Shown here one piece after another: positions 8,101 through 16,465 of a stretch of 29,478 nucleotides of DNA. Source of the stretch: a virus; IMG/VR virus record IMGVR_UViG_3300026374_000001, positions 1 to 29,478 of that record. One strand, written 5' to 3'. A model generated the notes under the pieces. It searched no databases, was not told where the DNA came from, and saw nothing but the letters and a program-made list of their open reading frames with translations. How positions within the stretch are numbered: position 1 is the first letter of the stretch; each line of letters starts with the position of its first letter. Made by a program: the position numbers and the translations under genes.

Positions 8101-9885
8101 AATCTGCTCCTTGGGCATCTGTGCCGGTAAAGCTGGCTGCGGTACCGGCGGATTTTCCATGAGTCGCTTCAGCCGTGCCATGTCATTCTGAACGATTTCA
8201 GCCGCATCGGCACCGCCACCATATCGCTCGGCACTCTTATGGAAAGCATCGCGCAAGAGAGTTTGCGCATCACCGCCTGCTTTGGCCTCTTCGGACATGG
8301 CATGCTGAATTTTTGCCAATGTCCAATGATCATGCGGGCCGATCGGCGCGCCTTCACGAGGCAGACCACGCAGTGCATATCCGAGCGCGGTCACTCTATC
8401 GCTTCTATCTCCTTCAAAATCGCGCAGCTCGCGCACTAGATCGCGCCAAGCTTGCGGGTCGCTATATTCCGGCCATCCTTGGCCATCCAAATATGCTTGA
8501 TCCTGTTCTGTCAGGTTTGCCTTTTCTTCCAATTCAGCAATTTGGCGATCAAATTCTCTGGCTTCTTTGTCCTTATAGCCGCTATCCCAAGCGCGATCCG
8601 ATTGACGATGGAGCTTGCGCCATTTGTCGGCAGTTTCTTTGTCTCCCAAAATATTGTTCTCAATTGTTTCCTGATTTTCCTTCAGTTTGCCGGCAATTTC
8701 TTGTGCCTTGTCCGCAGTAAGCTCACCCGAGCGCGCAAGTTCAAACGGGTTCTGTGGAGCATACATATCTCCGCGCGGCTTTGGCGGCGCCGCGGCAGCC
8801 GGCGTCGTCAGGTCATGCCGCAGGAACGCATCATTGCGCGCATCGTTCACGGCCTCGGCGGGATGGATGCCGTCCTGCTCCCATAGCCGGCGCAGGTTGT
8901 GCTCGACAATCGGATCAGCGCCGCGCGCTTCTTTATATGGTTTCCCATTTTCATCGAAAATCTGATGAGCCATTAGATCAGAGGAACCTTCAGCCTCCAT
9001 GGCTCGACTACCAATCTGATCTTGCTTCTCCGCAATTTGCTTAGCCTCTTTGCGATCAACATATCTCCCGGTTGACGTGACAAACCCCTCCGAATCACGC
9101 AAAGACCCTATCTCATATCCTGCATCTTTTGCTTTAGCAGACGCTAATCCATGATTGATGTCGCTAAAAATAGAACCATCCTTGGTCTGAACCGCGGCTG
9201 CAGCAATTCTTTCAGGCGTCAATATCTCCGCACTGGTCTTAAAATCCGCATCCCGTGGCAGCTCACCGATCATCTGATCGTGGGATGCCTCAGCTTCCGG
9301 CGCGCGCACGGTGCGGCCGAATTTGGTGCCGGTGCCCAAAGTGAGCAAAGCAGTCTCCATTCCCGGCGCGACGTTGGCCTCGGTGACCTGGCCAGTCTTC
9401 TGGATTTCGCCGGCCGCCTTGATTGCCCGCTCAGGCAATGTCTTGAGGGATTCAATCATCCCACCGAGGACTTGCCCAAATGATGCTGCACCGCCCATCG
9501 ATGCTGCCCTGGCCTCCGGACTGGCGGGCCTGGTCGGATAGCGCTTCTGTATCCTACCTGCTGCCTCCTCCCATGGATCAGTCATAAACAACGGGCCGGG
9601 CCGGCCAAGCGGATCATGTGTGGGGTCGAGCCCCTGCTCCTCTGCAATCCGGCCGGCGATCAAGCGATCCATGAATGACCGGGGTACTGATGGTGTATCG
9701 GGCTCGGTTTGCTGGTCAGATTGCCAGGATGGCGCCTGCGACTTGCTGGTGAACGGCACCCATTTGTCCGGCGTCGCCGGCTTGTCGGCAAATGGCACAG
9801 CCGACTTGCTGGTGAACGGCACCCATTCATCCTTCGGCGCGGCCGGTCCACCAATCGGAACCCATTCATCTAATTCTGGCGGCAT
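5146..9885 (-). CDS. Large internal virion / DNA-ejection protein (gp16-like position)
   Basis: A 1579-aa protein, the largest in the window, in the slot of the T7 gp16-type ejection protein. The N-terminus carries near-repeats of D-K/E-WVPFTSKS (residues 7-50). A conserved-looking stretch at about 236-280 contains GSIFSDINHG and FVTSTGRYVDRKEAKQIAE, a pattern I associate with large polyvalent phage proteins. Long charged helical regions follow. A hydrophobic segment at about 1275-1300 (AAKMAIGIIAVDYAISKI) could insert in the membrane. The C-terminus is hydrophilic. I could not find a convincing lytic-transglycosylase motif. It probably travels in the capsid and helps pass DNA through the envelope. 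The start overlaps the previous stop as TAATG. Confidence 0.75.
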   Translation of the reverse strand: MPPELDEWVPIGGPAAPKDEWVPFTSKSAVPFADKPATPDKWVPFTSKSQAPSWQSDQQTEPDTPSVPRSFMDRLIAGRIAEEQGLDPTHDPLGRPGPLFMTDPWEEAAGRIQKRYPTRPASPEARAASMGGAASFGQVLGGMIESLKTLPERAIKAAGEIQKTGQVTEANVAPGMETALLTLGTGTKFGRTVRAPEAEASHDQMIGELPRDADFKTSAEILTPERIAAAAVQTKDGSIFSDINHGLASAKAKDAGYEIGSLRDSEGFVTSTGRYVDRKEAKQIAEKQDQIGSRAMEAEGSSDLMAHQIFDENGKPYKEARGADPIVEHNLRRLWEQDGIHPAEAVNDARNDAFLRHDLTTPAAAAPPKPRGDMYAPQNPFELARSGELTADKAQEIAGKLKENQETIENNILGDKETADKWRKLHRQSDRAWDSGYKDKEAREFDRQIAELEEKANLTEQDQAYLDGQGWPEYSDPQAWRDLVRELRDFEGDRSDRVTALGYALRGLPREGAPIGPHDHWTLAKIQHAMSEEAKAGGDAQTLLRDAFHKSAERYGGGADAAEIVQNDMARLKRLMENPPVPQPALPAQMPKEQIERILSGREEGEISLRGLGAEVSQAEQIARMIREGKTPTEIMKEMNLESAGYGDDRKNLTVALSRRGVSTDAIMSILEGKPHPLGAAATGNMPPLVSPAVQPVTPPGRLRQIVKDGSSELLGMTRNLQFMLDPMSTGSPRSMAMAKDTANAMRRADWDWMRIDKDIVDRFDPETRRRMYEASDQESVAKQLGVTPEQQAIAKQGLATLKPAELDVVDLLHAEARETWLNMYELGMVKSEEGLPAWTPRMFINTAAGLAEDGALPLNSIGKNFFTRTAQMRHRKYLTAGESEAAAKYKFGEEAELVRDIRVLPMAIARQQKAIAGRQLIEHIKEVGKSAGEELVGGPDPGRFTIDHPAFKTWQPRFKEVELEDGSVAITVVKDHGNIVFDQVPIHVANEFEGPLRAILDEPASKHPLAQSSLSTYQGLMALKGKTMTVIMNSPLIHNAVVWGKVAPSAPGQWLGFRLYFTGNKIKNNPQRAGELVDRGLAPMGNRGSYQDISSIAEAPNLEPGRSLTSSFLSEMLGHLPQKGLTAEQMMTQIKRDVDAAGDFWHNTLLWDRVADVQFGLADHLSNKLVHLGAERIVADRVASHFANMIVGSIPNEAMSQGAKAFLNTVFFSRSFTFGNLQTFKTAALGLPKPLMAQIARDMGMPIAELSKEMGESSVGGFIDTTLKRRAMGNAAKMAIGIIAVDYAISKIMNSFIQNGVNVVLNDSTIDKELHGYAERLKDEFNNTKMDPFRLMHPLSLVDRMTPMSANEPGKENRIFFGYDRDGTALYAKNPVGKYPEEMMDWLGIGTDPMDVIRRKLSPTVGGAFEVFANDKGFGRKIRDLNVNTYGGHIKNIIAAIDHIVGRHFPQDQIMGAADLLRDQGDQKVNAVKAFGPIFGFTTRQGAPGGMGKGEIYSEQDSYKSRLSIERPAIVKMLKNGNQDGAEKAMDAIGMTERDKVMLKRWVEDPSRISPRQRQHFYERATPEQIERLERTGQ
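9739..9827 (-). repeat. Two 26-bp direct repeats encoding the WVPFTSKS units
   Basis: Identical 26-bp copies lie at 9739-9764 and 9802-9827, 63 bp (21 codons) apart, inside the 5' end of the 1579-aa gene. Each encodes the WVPFTSKS element. A more diverged third unit (DEWVPIGG) precedes them. The 21-codon spacing keeps frame, consistent with tandem duplication. Confidence 0.8.
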
Positions 9886-10097
9886 TATTTGATCATCCGA
9901 TAGATCAAGCCCGGCGGAATAACGACTTCATTCTTTTTGAGTTGGGAGAACAAGACGCCGCCGCCTGTTTTGATCGCGGGACGGCTGAAAACCCATCGCT
10001 TTTCACCGGACTCGATATAGGCAGGAGGCCCATGTGTGACATTCCCGGACCACTGCTCATTCGCCGCCCAACTATCAATTTTGAATTTTGTTGCCAT
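9885..10097 (-). CDS. 70-aa hypothetical protein between ejection genes
   Basis: A small basic protein without membrane segments, with blocks FKIDSWAANEQWSG and VVIPPGLIYRMIK. A good ribosome-binding region (AAGAAGGTGA) lies about 6 nt before the ATG. It starts one base after the stop of the 565-aa ejection protein, and its stop overlaps the start of the 1579-aa gene (TAATG), so it is locked into the ejection operon. It may be a minor virion protein or a chaperone of its neighbours. I do not recognise the family. Confidence 0.65.
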   Translation of the reverse strand: MATKFKIDSWAANEQWSGNVTHGPPAYIESGEKRWVFSRPAIKTGGGVLFSQLKKNEVVIPPGLIYRMIK

Positions 10098-10098
10098 T

Positions 10099-11796
10099 TT
10101 ATTTCACCTTCTTTCCCCTGGCATCATAGAGTTGCCCATCCGGCCCGCGCCACTGCCGAAGACCCTCGTTAAAACTCCATCCGGCATCCCTTGGAGGAGC
10201 AAAGGCTGGCGTCGGCGACATCTGCGGCTCCCCCTGGGGTCGGGTCTCGCCCACCTTGCCCGCAGCCAAATTCTTATCGTACTCCTGCGCCTGCTTCATG
10301 GTGACGCGATAGCGAGCGATGTTTTGCGGGGTACCCCAGAAGTAAGGATTGCCTTCCCGCGAATCATAAACAAGGTTCGGATTCTTGCTATCCTTGCGCG
10401 CGGCTTCTTCCTGTTGGCGAGCGCCATCTAGAAACTGCTTCATACGCACTGAGCCGAGCACAGAATGCTGGCCCTGCTTGAAGTTGTAATCACCATCGAT
10501 CAGACGAGCATACACCTTGTTGAATTCTGCACGGTCCTGCGACAACGCAAGACCTTCCGGCGTCTTGCGATCAGCAATCTCTTTCCGCAACATCATGAAG
10601 TCGCGGTCATTGATGGCGTCTTCTGGCTTGGCAGGATTAGTGCGTGCAGTCCAGACCCGTCCCAAAAAGTCCTTTTCATCTAGGTCTTTCCTTGCATCAG
10701 GCGGCAATTCGCCCAGAAATTTGGTCGTATTGGCAGCAGAAATATCGTTCGTGGCTTCAGGCTTTAGCTTTGCATCGATATAGTTAAGCAGATTTTTTCT
10801 ATCATTTTTGGTCAGGGACGGATCATTCAATACTTTCTGTGCCAGCGGATCATTCGCGAGCCTTGGACTTTTCGATGCGGCCTCGATCACATACTGATCA
10901 GTTGCCTCGCTGCTAATTTCGACTTTTTCCTGCTTTTCGCGCCGCTGCTGATGTTCGGCGTCGGCATTGCGCGCCCTGATCTGCTGCCGTGCATTATTGG
11001 CCAGCACAATGGCCTCGTGCCCATTGATGTACTTGGGATATTTTGCGATCCACTCCTGAGCGGTCGCCTCCGGGTCGGCCGACTTCTGGATTGCCCCGAT
11101 CGCGCCGGCCTTGACGATCTGCTCGCGGCTTCGCTCCAGCACCTCGGTCTGTACTTTTGCACCTGCGACGCCACTGATGGGCGACGTGGAGACCAGCCCG
11201 CTGACCGCATGTTCCGATGCTTCCAACAATGTAGGAACGGCTGCCGGAGTGCGGAGCGCGGTGTTGGAACTCTCGTTGGTGAACGTATTGATCGCATTAT
11301 GAATGCCTATACCGGCCGCATGCGACACATCCGCAGACGATTCAACAAACATGTGGTTTCTGGTCTGGCCGACGAAATGCTGAGCCCATTCTTGGCTCTT
11401 TTCCGTCATGAAGCCTTTCTGGAAATTATCCAGCGCAGGCGCTAATGTTTTTTCACGCCATTCATTGATTGCAATCTCGACCTTTGCGCCATAGGCGGGA
11501 TCGTTTAGATCGATCTTCTTAATGGCTTCGTCTTTGCTTTTCCCGAGAGTGTCAAACAATTCTGCGCCGTGGGCGAGCCCGGCTGCAATCTGTTGATGAT
11601 CGATGTATTTGACTGCCACCGCGCCGGCTGCACTGATCGCCGAGCCGTAGCGCTGCCCGGTGCCCTCCTGCGCCGCTGCGGCCTGACTGTAATCCGCTTC
11701 CAGACGCCGTGCTGCGCCGGCAACCGCAGAGATCCCGGTCTCGGTCGGACGTAGGCCAAGTCCCTCGGGCGCGTCATACTGTGTAATCTTGGGCAT
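10099..11796 (-). CDS. Internal virion / ejection protein (gp15-like position)
   Basis: A 565-aa, mostly alpha-helical, charged protein in the T7 gp15 slot, between the gp14-like and gp16-like proteins. It opens MPKITQYDAPEGLGLRPTET followed by an Ala-rich helix (GISAVAGAARRLEADYSQAA). That N-terminus is commonly seen in podoviral internal virion proteins, from memory. The C-terminal part is Gln/Lys-rich and ends in WSFNEGLRQWRGPDGQLYDA. It has no signal peptide or membrane segment. It is expected inside the capsid and exported into the cell during infection. The start abuts the preceding TAG with no gap. Confidence 0.72.
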   Translation of the reverse strand: MPKITQYDAPEGLGLRPTETGISAVAGAARRLEADYSQAAAAQEGTGQRYGSAISAAGAVAVKYIDHQQIAAGLAHGAELFDTLGKSKDEAIKKIDLNDPAYGAKVEIAINEWREKTLAPALDNFQKGFMTEKSQEWAQHFVGQTRNHMFVESSADVSHAAGIGIHNAINTFTNESSNTALRTPAAVPTLLEASEHAVSGLVSTSPISGVAGAKVQTEVLERSREQIVKAGAIGAIQKSADPEATAQEWIAKYPKYINGHEAIVLANNARQQIRARNADAEHQQRREKQEKVEISSEATDQYVIEAASKSPRLANDPLAQKVLNDPSLTKNDRKNLLNYIDAKLKPEATNDISAANTTKFLGELPPDARKDLDEKDFLGRVWTARTNPAKPEDAINDRDFMMLRKEIADRKTPEGLALSQDRAEFNKVYARLIDGDYNFKQGQHSVLGSVRMKQFLDGARQQEEAARKDSKNPNLVYDSREGNPYFWGTPQNIARYRVTMKQAQEYDKNLAAGKVGETRPQGEPQMSPTPAFAPPRDAGWSFNEGLRQWRGPDGQLYDARGKKVK

Positions 11797-12426
11797 CTAC
11801 TTGCTTCCAAAATATCCGGCAGCGCCGCCGATGACGCCGCCAGCAACAGCGCCCCATGGTCCGAGCATCGCGCCTGCGGATGCACCTGCGGCGGCACCCT
11901 TTAGCCCAGCCGAGATGCCCGCGCCCTGTGCGGCCTTGTCCTCCGCTTCAGCCGCCATGCGCGCCGATTGCGCCATCAGGCCGTAGCTTTGCGCCTGCTC
12001 GCGATAGCCGGCCTCCTCGATCAAACCCTGCTGGCCGAGCACCTGCTTGGTGAGCGCACCTTGTGAAGCACTATCGCGCAACAGATCGAGCGCCGAGCCG
12101 CCGGCGCCAAAGCCCGAGGCCGCAACGTCGGCTGCCTGCTGCCCGAGCGCACCCTCAACGGTGCGCTGCTGCTGATAGGTCTTGATCGCGGTCGAAGTCT
12201 TGGTGAACTGCTCGTTCTGCAGTGAGAGTTGTTGTGCCAGATCATATTCTTGGGCCTGGATGCGATTGCCGGCGCCTTTGGTGCGATAGGCAGACGCCGC
12301 GAAGATATCGGCAACCGCACCGCCGGCATTGCTGAATGTGCTGGCGGAAAGACCGAGACCGCCGGTACTGCCGAAACCGCCGCTACCAAAACTTGGCATG
12401 CTGGCAGAATAACTTTCCAGTGCCAT
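11797..12426 (-). CDS. Internal virion protein with glycine-zipper tail (gp14-like)
   Basis: A 209-aa protein in the T7 gp14 slot, directly after the nozzle gene. The N-terminus is Ser/Gly-rich. The middle is a long Gln/Ala-rich amphipathic helix (RIQAQEYDLAQQLSLQNEQF) followed by ASGFGAGGSALDLLRDSA, a pattern typical of podoviral gp14-like proteins. The C-terminal ~40 residues (LKGAAAGASAGAMLGPWGAV onward) form a glycine-zipper hydrophobic hairpin suited to membrane insertion, consistent with forming an outer-membrane pore during DNA ejection. AGGA lies 11 nt before the ATG, three bases past the nozzle stop. Confidence 0.75.
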   Translation of the reverse strand: MALESYSASMPSFGSGGFGSTGGLGLSASTFSNAGGAVADIFAASAYRTKGAGNRIQAQEYDLAQQLSLQNEQFTKTSTAIKTYQQQRTVEGALGQQAADVAASGFGAGGSALDLLRDSASQGALTKQVLGQQGLIEEAGYREQAQSYGLMAQSARMAAEAEDKAAQGAGISAGLKGAAAGASAGAMLGPWGAVAGGVIGGAAGYFGSK

Positions 12427-12429
12427 GGC

Positions 12430-15400
12430 TCATATATCCTGTGTGTGCAAGAATTCAGCAACCGTGGCGATCGTCGCCGGCAGCGGCCGGCTCACCCGCC
12501 AGCACATGGCGCCGTTGAAGGTGTTGTCATCCTGCAGATCAGCGCGATAGATGCCGGAGAATGTCTGCCCTGGCCCCATTGCCACGCCGCTGCCTTGCGG
12601 ATTGAACTTTACCAGATCGAGCTTATCGAACCGGGTGCCGACGTTGAGCCCGGCAGTCTGATCCACCATGAAGGCATATTGCTGCTGCCGCCGCAGCTTG
12701 CCGAATGCCGGCCCGTTGCGTGCTCCCGACTCCGGCGGCAAATTCGGTCGCGTGATCTGGCCATCACTGTCATAGGTGAAGCCGACCACGACTTGCCCGG
12801 CCGCGACTGCTGCCTCTGCAAATGTCTGTGTGAACAAGCCACCGCCTGATCCCGCGGCCACACCGTCCCCATAGGGCACGTCGATCGATCCGTTTGTCAC
12901 CAGAAAATCGGAGCCAAGCACGCCCCGCTCGCCCATCGCGCAGTCGAGGCCGGCCGCGAAAACCGATACCATCTCGCCGTTGAGATGCCACAGACCGTTG
13001 AACCTACGACCACCGTATGGGGTAACACCGTATGGCGAAATAGGAGGTGTGAAATTTACTATCCAGCGTGCAATGCCGACGCTCAGGCGGAACTCGTCGA
13101 TCCAGCCGAACCAAGTAAATCCTAGCTGCTCGCCGCGCCGGCCAACCCCAAACAAGTTGCCGCTGTTGTTCACGGCCCCGGTAAAACCGAGGTCGCCGCC
13201 CTCCTGGATACCGTCGACAAACATCTTCAGGACGTTGCCGGTCCGCACAAACGCCAGATGGTGCCAGCCTGTATTTGTCACGTTGGTGATAGTCGTGGTA
13301 CCCGCAATCGCAAACTCGCTGCCGCCCTGAGCAACAGCACAGACCATCTTGTCGCCGCTCGACCGCTCCATCTTGAAGCTCTGGGAAGCATTAGTGCCGG
13401 CGGCGTCGATTTGACCGGCGATCTGGCTGAAGATGCCGCTAGCCGCAGTGCAATTGAACCAGCAGTCGATGGTGAAGTCGGTCGAACCCAGCGCGAAGTC
13501 CGCGTGGGCCGGCGTCGTTATGCAATCGGCAGTGCCGTCAAACAAACCAGATGCACCGCCAAATTTAGACTGCGCGGTGTCGATTTGCGCATTGCCGACG
13601 GCGGTCCACGTATGGGCCGAGCCGCCGGTATTGCTGTCGATGAACCCGGCCGAGGTATCGGCACCATCCATGTGCAGCAGTATTTTGGTAAATCCATCAT
13701 TGCCGACGATGGTAGCAGAAAAATTAGTGCTTGAGGTCGGCGTCACCGCATTGTCGAGGAACCATGCATCACCAAGCGCATCAGTCTCGACAAAAACATT
13801 GGTCAGCATCTCAACATGGCGAATATTGCTGTCATTGGTGGTCACCATAAAAAGCGCGTCAAGTGTGCCATCGCGGCTGCCTCCGATAGTGATGCTTTCG
13901 ACCGAGCGCCCGGAGCCCAGATCATGACGGTGCCAACCGGCATAATCCGGCGGGTTGGACGAGACCAGCGTGCGGCGGCCATAGGTGCAGCCAGCAAGCG
14001 TGCCATCAGCCATACGTGCCCAGATGATCGGGATCAGCTCCTGCTGATAGCCCACCTCGGCCATGCCGGTCTCGACCAGGTGCTTGGCGGTGAAAGCCAG
14101 ATCGGCGGCGCTGAACTTGCCGCTATAGACATCGGGGAAATATTCCAAGAGCTCACGCCGGAATGCCTGCACGATGACAGTCGTCAAGTTTGTTTTCGCC
14201 GGCAAGACGTTGGCACAATTGTACTTGGTGACACGGTGCGCCTGCGTCGTGGTCGGCGTCAGCGGTATATTGGTTTGTGTTGCGCGCACCAGCCACTCGC
14301 CGGATTGTGTGCCGCATACGATGCCGTTGTCGTCCGGCTCCATCCAGAAAATCGGGTTCACGTCCGGCGCATTGAACGTATAGGAAATGCCGGCATTGCC
14401 CGGCACTGACCCATCAGCATTGGTCGGCGCGAAGTTGAACGGCTCGTTTGAGCGCGAGGAATCGATGCGGTTGGCGACCACGCCGGACAACCACAGCCGT
14501 CCCTCATGATAGGTGCCACAGGTTGGCCAGCCGGTATTGTCGCTGTAGAGCCCGACCCGCCAAGTACGAATCGCCGTGGTGTAGAGCAACGCATCGCCGA
14601 GGATTTGCAGGCTGACACCTGCTGCCGATCCAGTGCCGGCTGGGTTGATCAGCGATAGCTCGGCAATGGCATTTGTCAGAGTGAAGGAAGAGGCGCCGGC
14701 ACCGCCGCCTATTTGCGACGTGGTGATTTGCTCGACCCAGACAAACTTCCAGGCCGTCACTTGATCGGTCGAAATCAAGGTGATCGGCGCGGTCGTGTTG
14801 GCAATAGGTGTACTAGTGGCTAACAACGTGCCGTCTGATGCATCGGCCGGCGCCGAAGCCTTGCCTCGCAGATTGAGGACAATCGTTGTGACGAGCGGAA
14901 TAATCAAAACGCCATGGGTGATAGCAGCATAAGAACCGAAAGCCAGGCCGTTGTCGCTCGATGGATAGACGATGGCTTGAGTAATTTTCTGGTCGGTTGC
15001 CGCGGTATAGTTTTTGCCGACATAGGATGAAAGATTGAGCGGTTGGAATGGCGGCGTCACGCCGCCGCTGATATTTTTCTCGGCACTTGCCGCTGCAAGC
15101 TGGTTCAGGTTGCCGTCGAATGCCGCAGCCAAGCCGCCGCCGGTATTCATATCGCCGATGTTCACTGATCCAGCCAGCCCCCGGTCAATGATGTTTGTCA
15201 ACGCCGTGATCTTGCCCCAGGTCCAGCGCGCGCCATTGGGATAGATCGCCCATTTGGTCAAGTCCGCACCAGGGATATTGCCGGTATTGCCGGCCGTAAG
15301 TGAAATCCAATAGACTGCCCCATCCGAGCGCGTGCCGGTGCCGCCATAGGCCACAACCGCGTCCTTGGCGTAAGCTGTGGCCACGGCCCACAACGCCGGC

Positions 15401-16452
15401 TCGGAATAGAGCCGCACCATGCGGCCGACATCGGCGCCGGTGAAGCCATTTGGCCCGATCGCATCGCCCGCGCTGACTGCTACCCAATTTGCCGAGGGCG
15501 GTGCCGAGGCAAGATTCGCATCGACCAGCGACTTGTAGTTGACGCCGGCCGAGGAAACATAATCGCCGATCGCGTAGGCGCGGGCCGCGTCATAAGCTGG
15601 GAACGACAGCGCAAGCGTGATGATACCGATCAGCGCCGATGGCGTTGCCAATGTGCCGCCGGCCACTGGATCGAGATATGGGCCATCCTTGAAGTTGGCC
15701 GCAGCAAAGGTGAAGGTGGCAAAAGCAACGGAGATGGCGGGATTTGGTAATGAGGCGACTTGCAGCACATACGGCTTAATCGCGCCATGCAGCAGGAACG
15801 CGCCGGGCTGAGTCGTTCCTCCGACAATAGGAATATCAGCTTGGATGCTTCGTAGCGTCTGCCACATGGTTCCGGTATAGGGAGTGGCAAATTCAAGGAC
15901 GCGCGCCACCGCGGGATTGCCGGCAGTGAACGTCCCTAGCGTTGCTCCATCGATAGCAAGACCAGTGATGGCATCTACAATGGTGAACTTATTGGCCGCC
16001 GTCACCGTAATCGAGAACTGCCGATTTTGCAGTAACGGCATGACCGTATCGAATGCAAAAAAATACACTTGGTTGCCAGTCGCAAAAGTATGATTGATGA
16101 GCGTCGTAATCTCGGCCGGATTAGCGGCCGAAACCGCCGAGATGAGCCTTTGATCGTTGGTTGCTACCAGGTTTGTCCCAGCACGAAAGCGCAGGAAACC
16201 GGCGGTAAATTCCATCGTGTAGGGCGCTGCTTGCTTGAAATCGAATGCGATGACGCGGCCCGGCACGCCGCCGCGGGTGTGACCGAGGTGCATGGTGCCC
16301 GGCCGGCGCGTCCAGGCGCCCTGCTCGAACGGCATCGCGTTGCGGCAGACCTGCATCGCCGTGCGATAGTCGGGCCGATCCATGCGGCCCTGCACGGTCT
16401 TACTCCATTCCCCGCCAAGGAAACTGTGCTGTGTGAAAGAGGCAGCCGGCAT
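12430..16452 (-). CDS. Tail tubular protein B / tail nozzle with inserted lectin-like and carbohydrate-binding-like modules
   Basis: A 1340-aa nozzle protein, far longer than T7 gp12 (about 790 aa). The nozzle signature is present. The N-terminus has FLGGEWSKTVQGRMDRPDYR, and RNAMPFEQGAWTRRPGT. The centre has CGTQSGEWLVRATQ, PLTPTTTQAHRV, DLAFTAKHL, IIWARMADGTLAGCTYG, and near the end GLWHLNGEMVSVFAAG and GKLRRQQQYAFMVDQTAGLN. Inserted in this framework are an E1-FCCH-like segment (about 104-166), two CBM5/12-like units (about 283-325 and 352-402), and a LamG/ConA-like sandwich (about 918-1140). The last shows LLHMDG, FGGASGLFDG, FTIDCWF, GWHHLAFVRTGNVLKMFVDG and GWIDEFRLSVGIARW. GGGGGA lies 4 nt before the ATG. 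Confidence 0.88.
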   Translation of the reverse strand: MPAASFTQHSFLGGEWSKTVQGRMDRPDYRTAMQVCRNAMPFEQGAWTRRPGTMHLGHTRGGVPGRVIAFDFKQAAPYTMEFTAGFLRFRAGTNLVATNDQRLISAVSAANPAEITTLINHTFATGNQVYFFAFDTVMPLLQNRQFSITVTAANKFTIVDAITGLAIDGATLGTFTAGNPAVARVLEFATPYTGTMWQTLRSIQADIPIVGGTTQPGAFLLHGAIKPYVLQVASLPNPAISVAFATFTFAAANFKDGPYLDPVAGGTLATPSALIGIITLALSFPAYDAARAYAIGDYVSSAGVNYKSLVDANLASAPPSANWVAVSAGDAIGPNGFTGADVGRMVRLYSEPALWAVATAYAKDAVVAYGGTGTRSDGAVYWISLTAGNTGNIPGADLTKWAIYPNGARWTWGKITALTNIIDRGLAGSVNIGDMNTGGGLAAAFDGNLNQLAAASAEKNISGGVTPPFQPLNLSSYVGKNYTAATDQKITQAIVYPSSDNGLAFGSYAAITHGVLIIPLVTTIVLNLRGKASAPADASDGTLLATSTPIANTTAPITLISTDQVTAWKFVWVEQITTSQIGGGAGASSFTLTNAIAELSLINPAGTGSAAGVSLQILGDALLYTTAIRTWRVGLYSDNTGWPTCGTYHEGRLWLSGVVANRIDSSRSNEPFNFAPTNADGSVPGNAGISYTFNAPDVNPIFWMEPDDNGIVCGTQSGEWLVRATQTNIPLTPTTTQAHRVTKYNCANVLPAKTNLTTVIVQAFRRELLEYFPDVYSGKFSAADLAFTAKHLVETGMAEVGYQQELIPIIWARMADGTLAGCTYGRRTLVSSNPPDYAGWHRHDLGSGRSVESITIGGSRDGTLDALFMVTTNDSNIRHVEMLTNVFVETDALGDAWFLDNAVTPTSSTNFSATIVGNDGFTKILLHMDGADTSAGFIDSNTGGSAHTWTAVGNAQIDTAQSKFGGASGLFDGTADCITTPAHADFALGSTDFTIDCWFNCTAASGIFSQIAGQIDAAGTNASQSFKMERSSGDKMVCAVAQGGSEFAIAGTTTITNVTNTGWHHLAFVRTGNVLKMFVDGIQEGGDLGFTGAVNNSGNLFGVGRRGEQLGFTWFGWIDEFRLSVGIARWIVNFTPPISPYGVTPYGGRRFNGLWHLNGEMVSVFAAGLDCAMGERGVLGSDFLVTNGSIDVPYGDGVAAGSGGGLFTQTFAEAAVAAGQVVVGFTYDSDGQITRPNLPPESGARNGPAFGKLRRQQQYAFMVDQTAGLNVGTRFDKLDLVKFNPQGSGVAMGPGQTFSGIYRADLQDDNTFNGAMCWRVSRPLPATIATVAEFLHTQDI

Positions 16453-16465
16453 TTATCCCCCGATG

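Noticed and set aside
5146-9885. Lytic transglycosylase domain in the giant ejection protein, as in T7 gp16
   Set aside because: I could not find the E-S and downstream GLMQ/Q-type motif expected of that domain.
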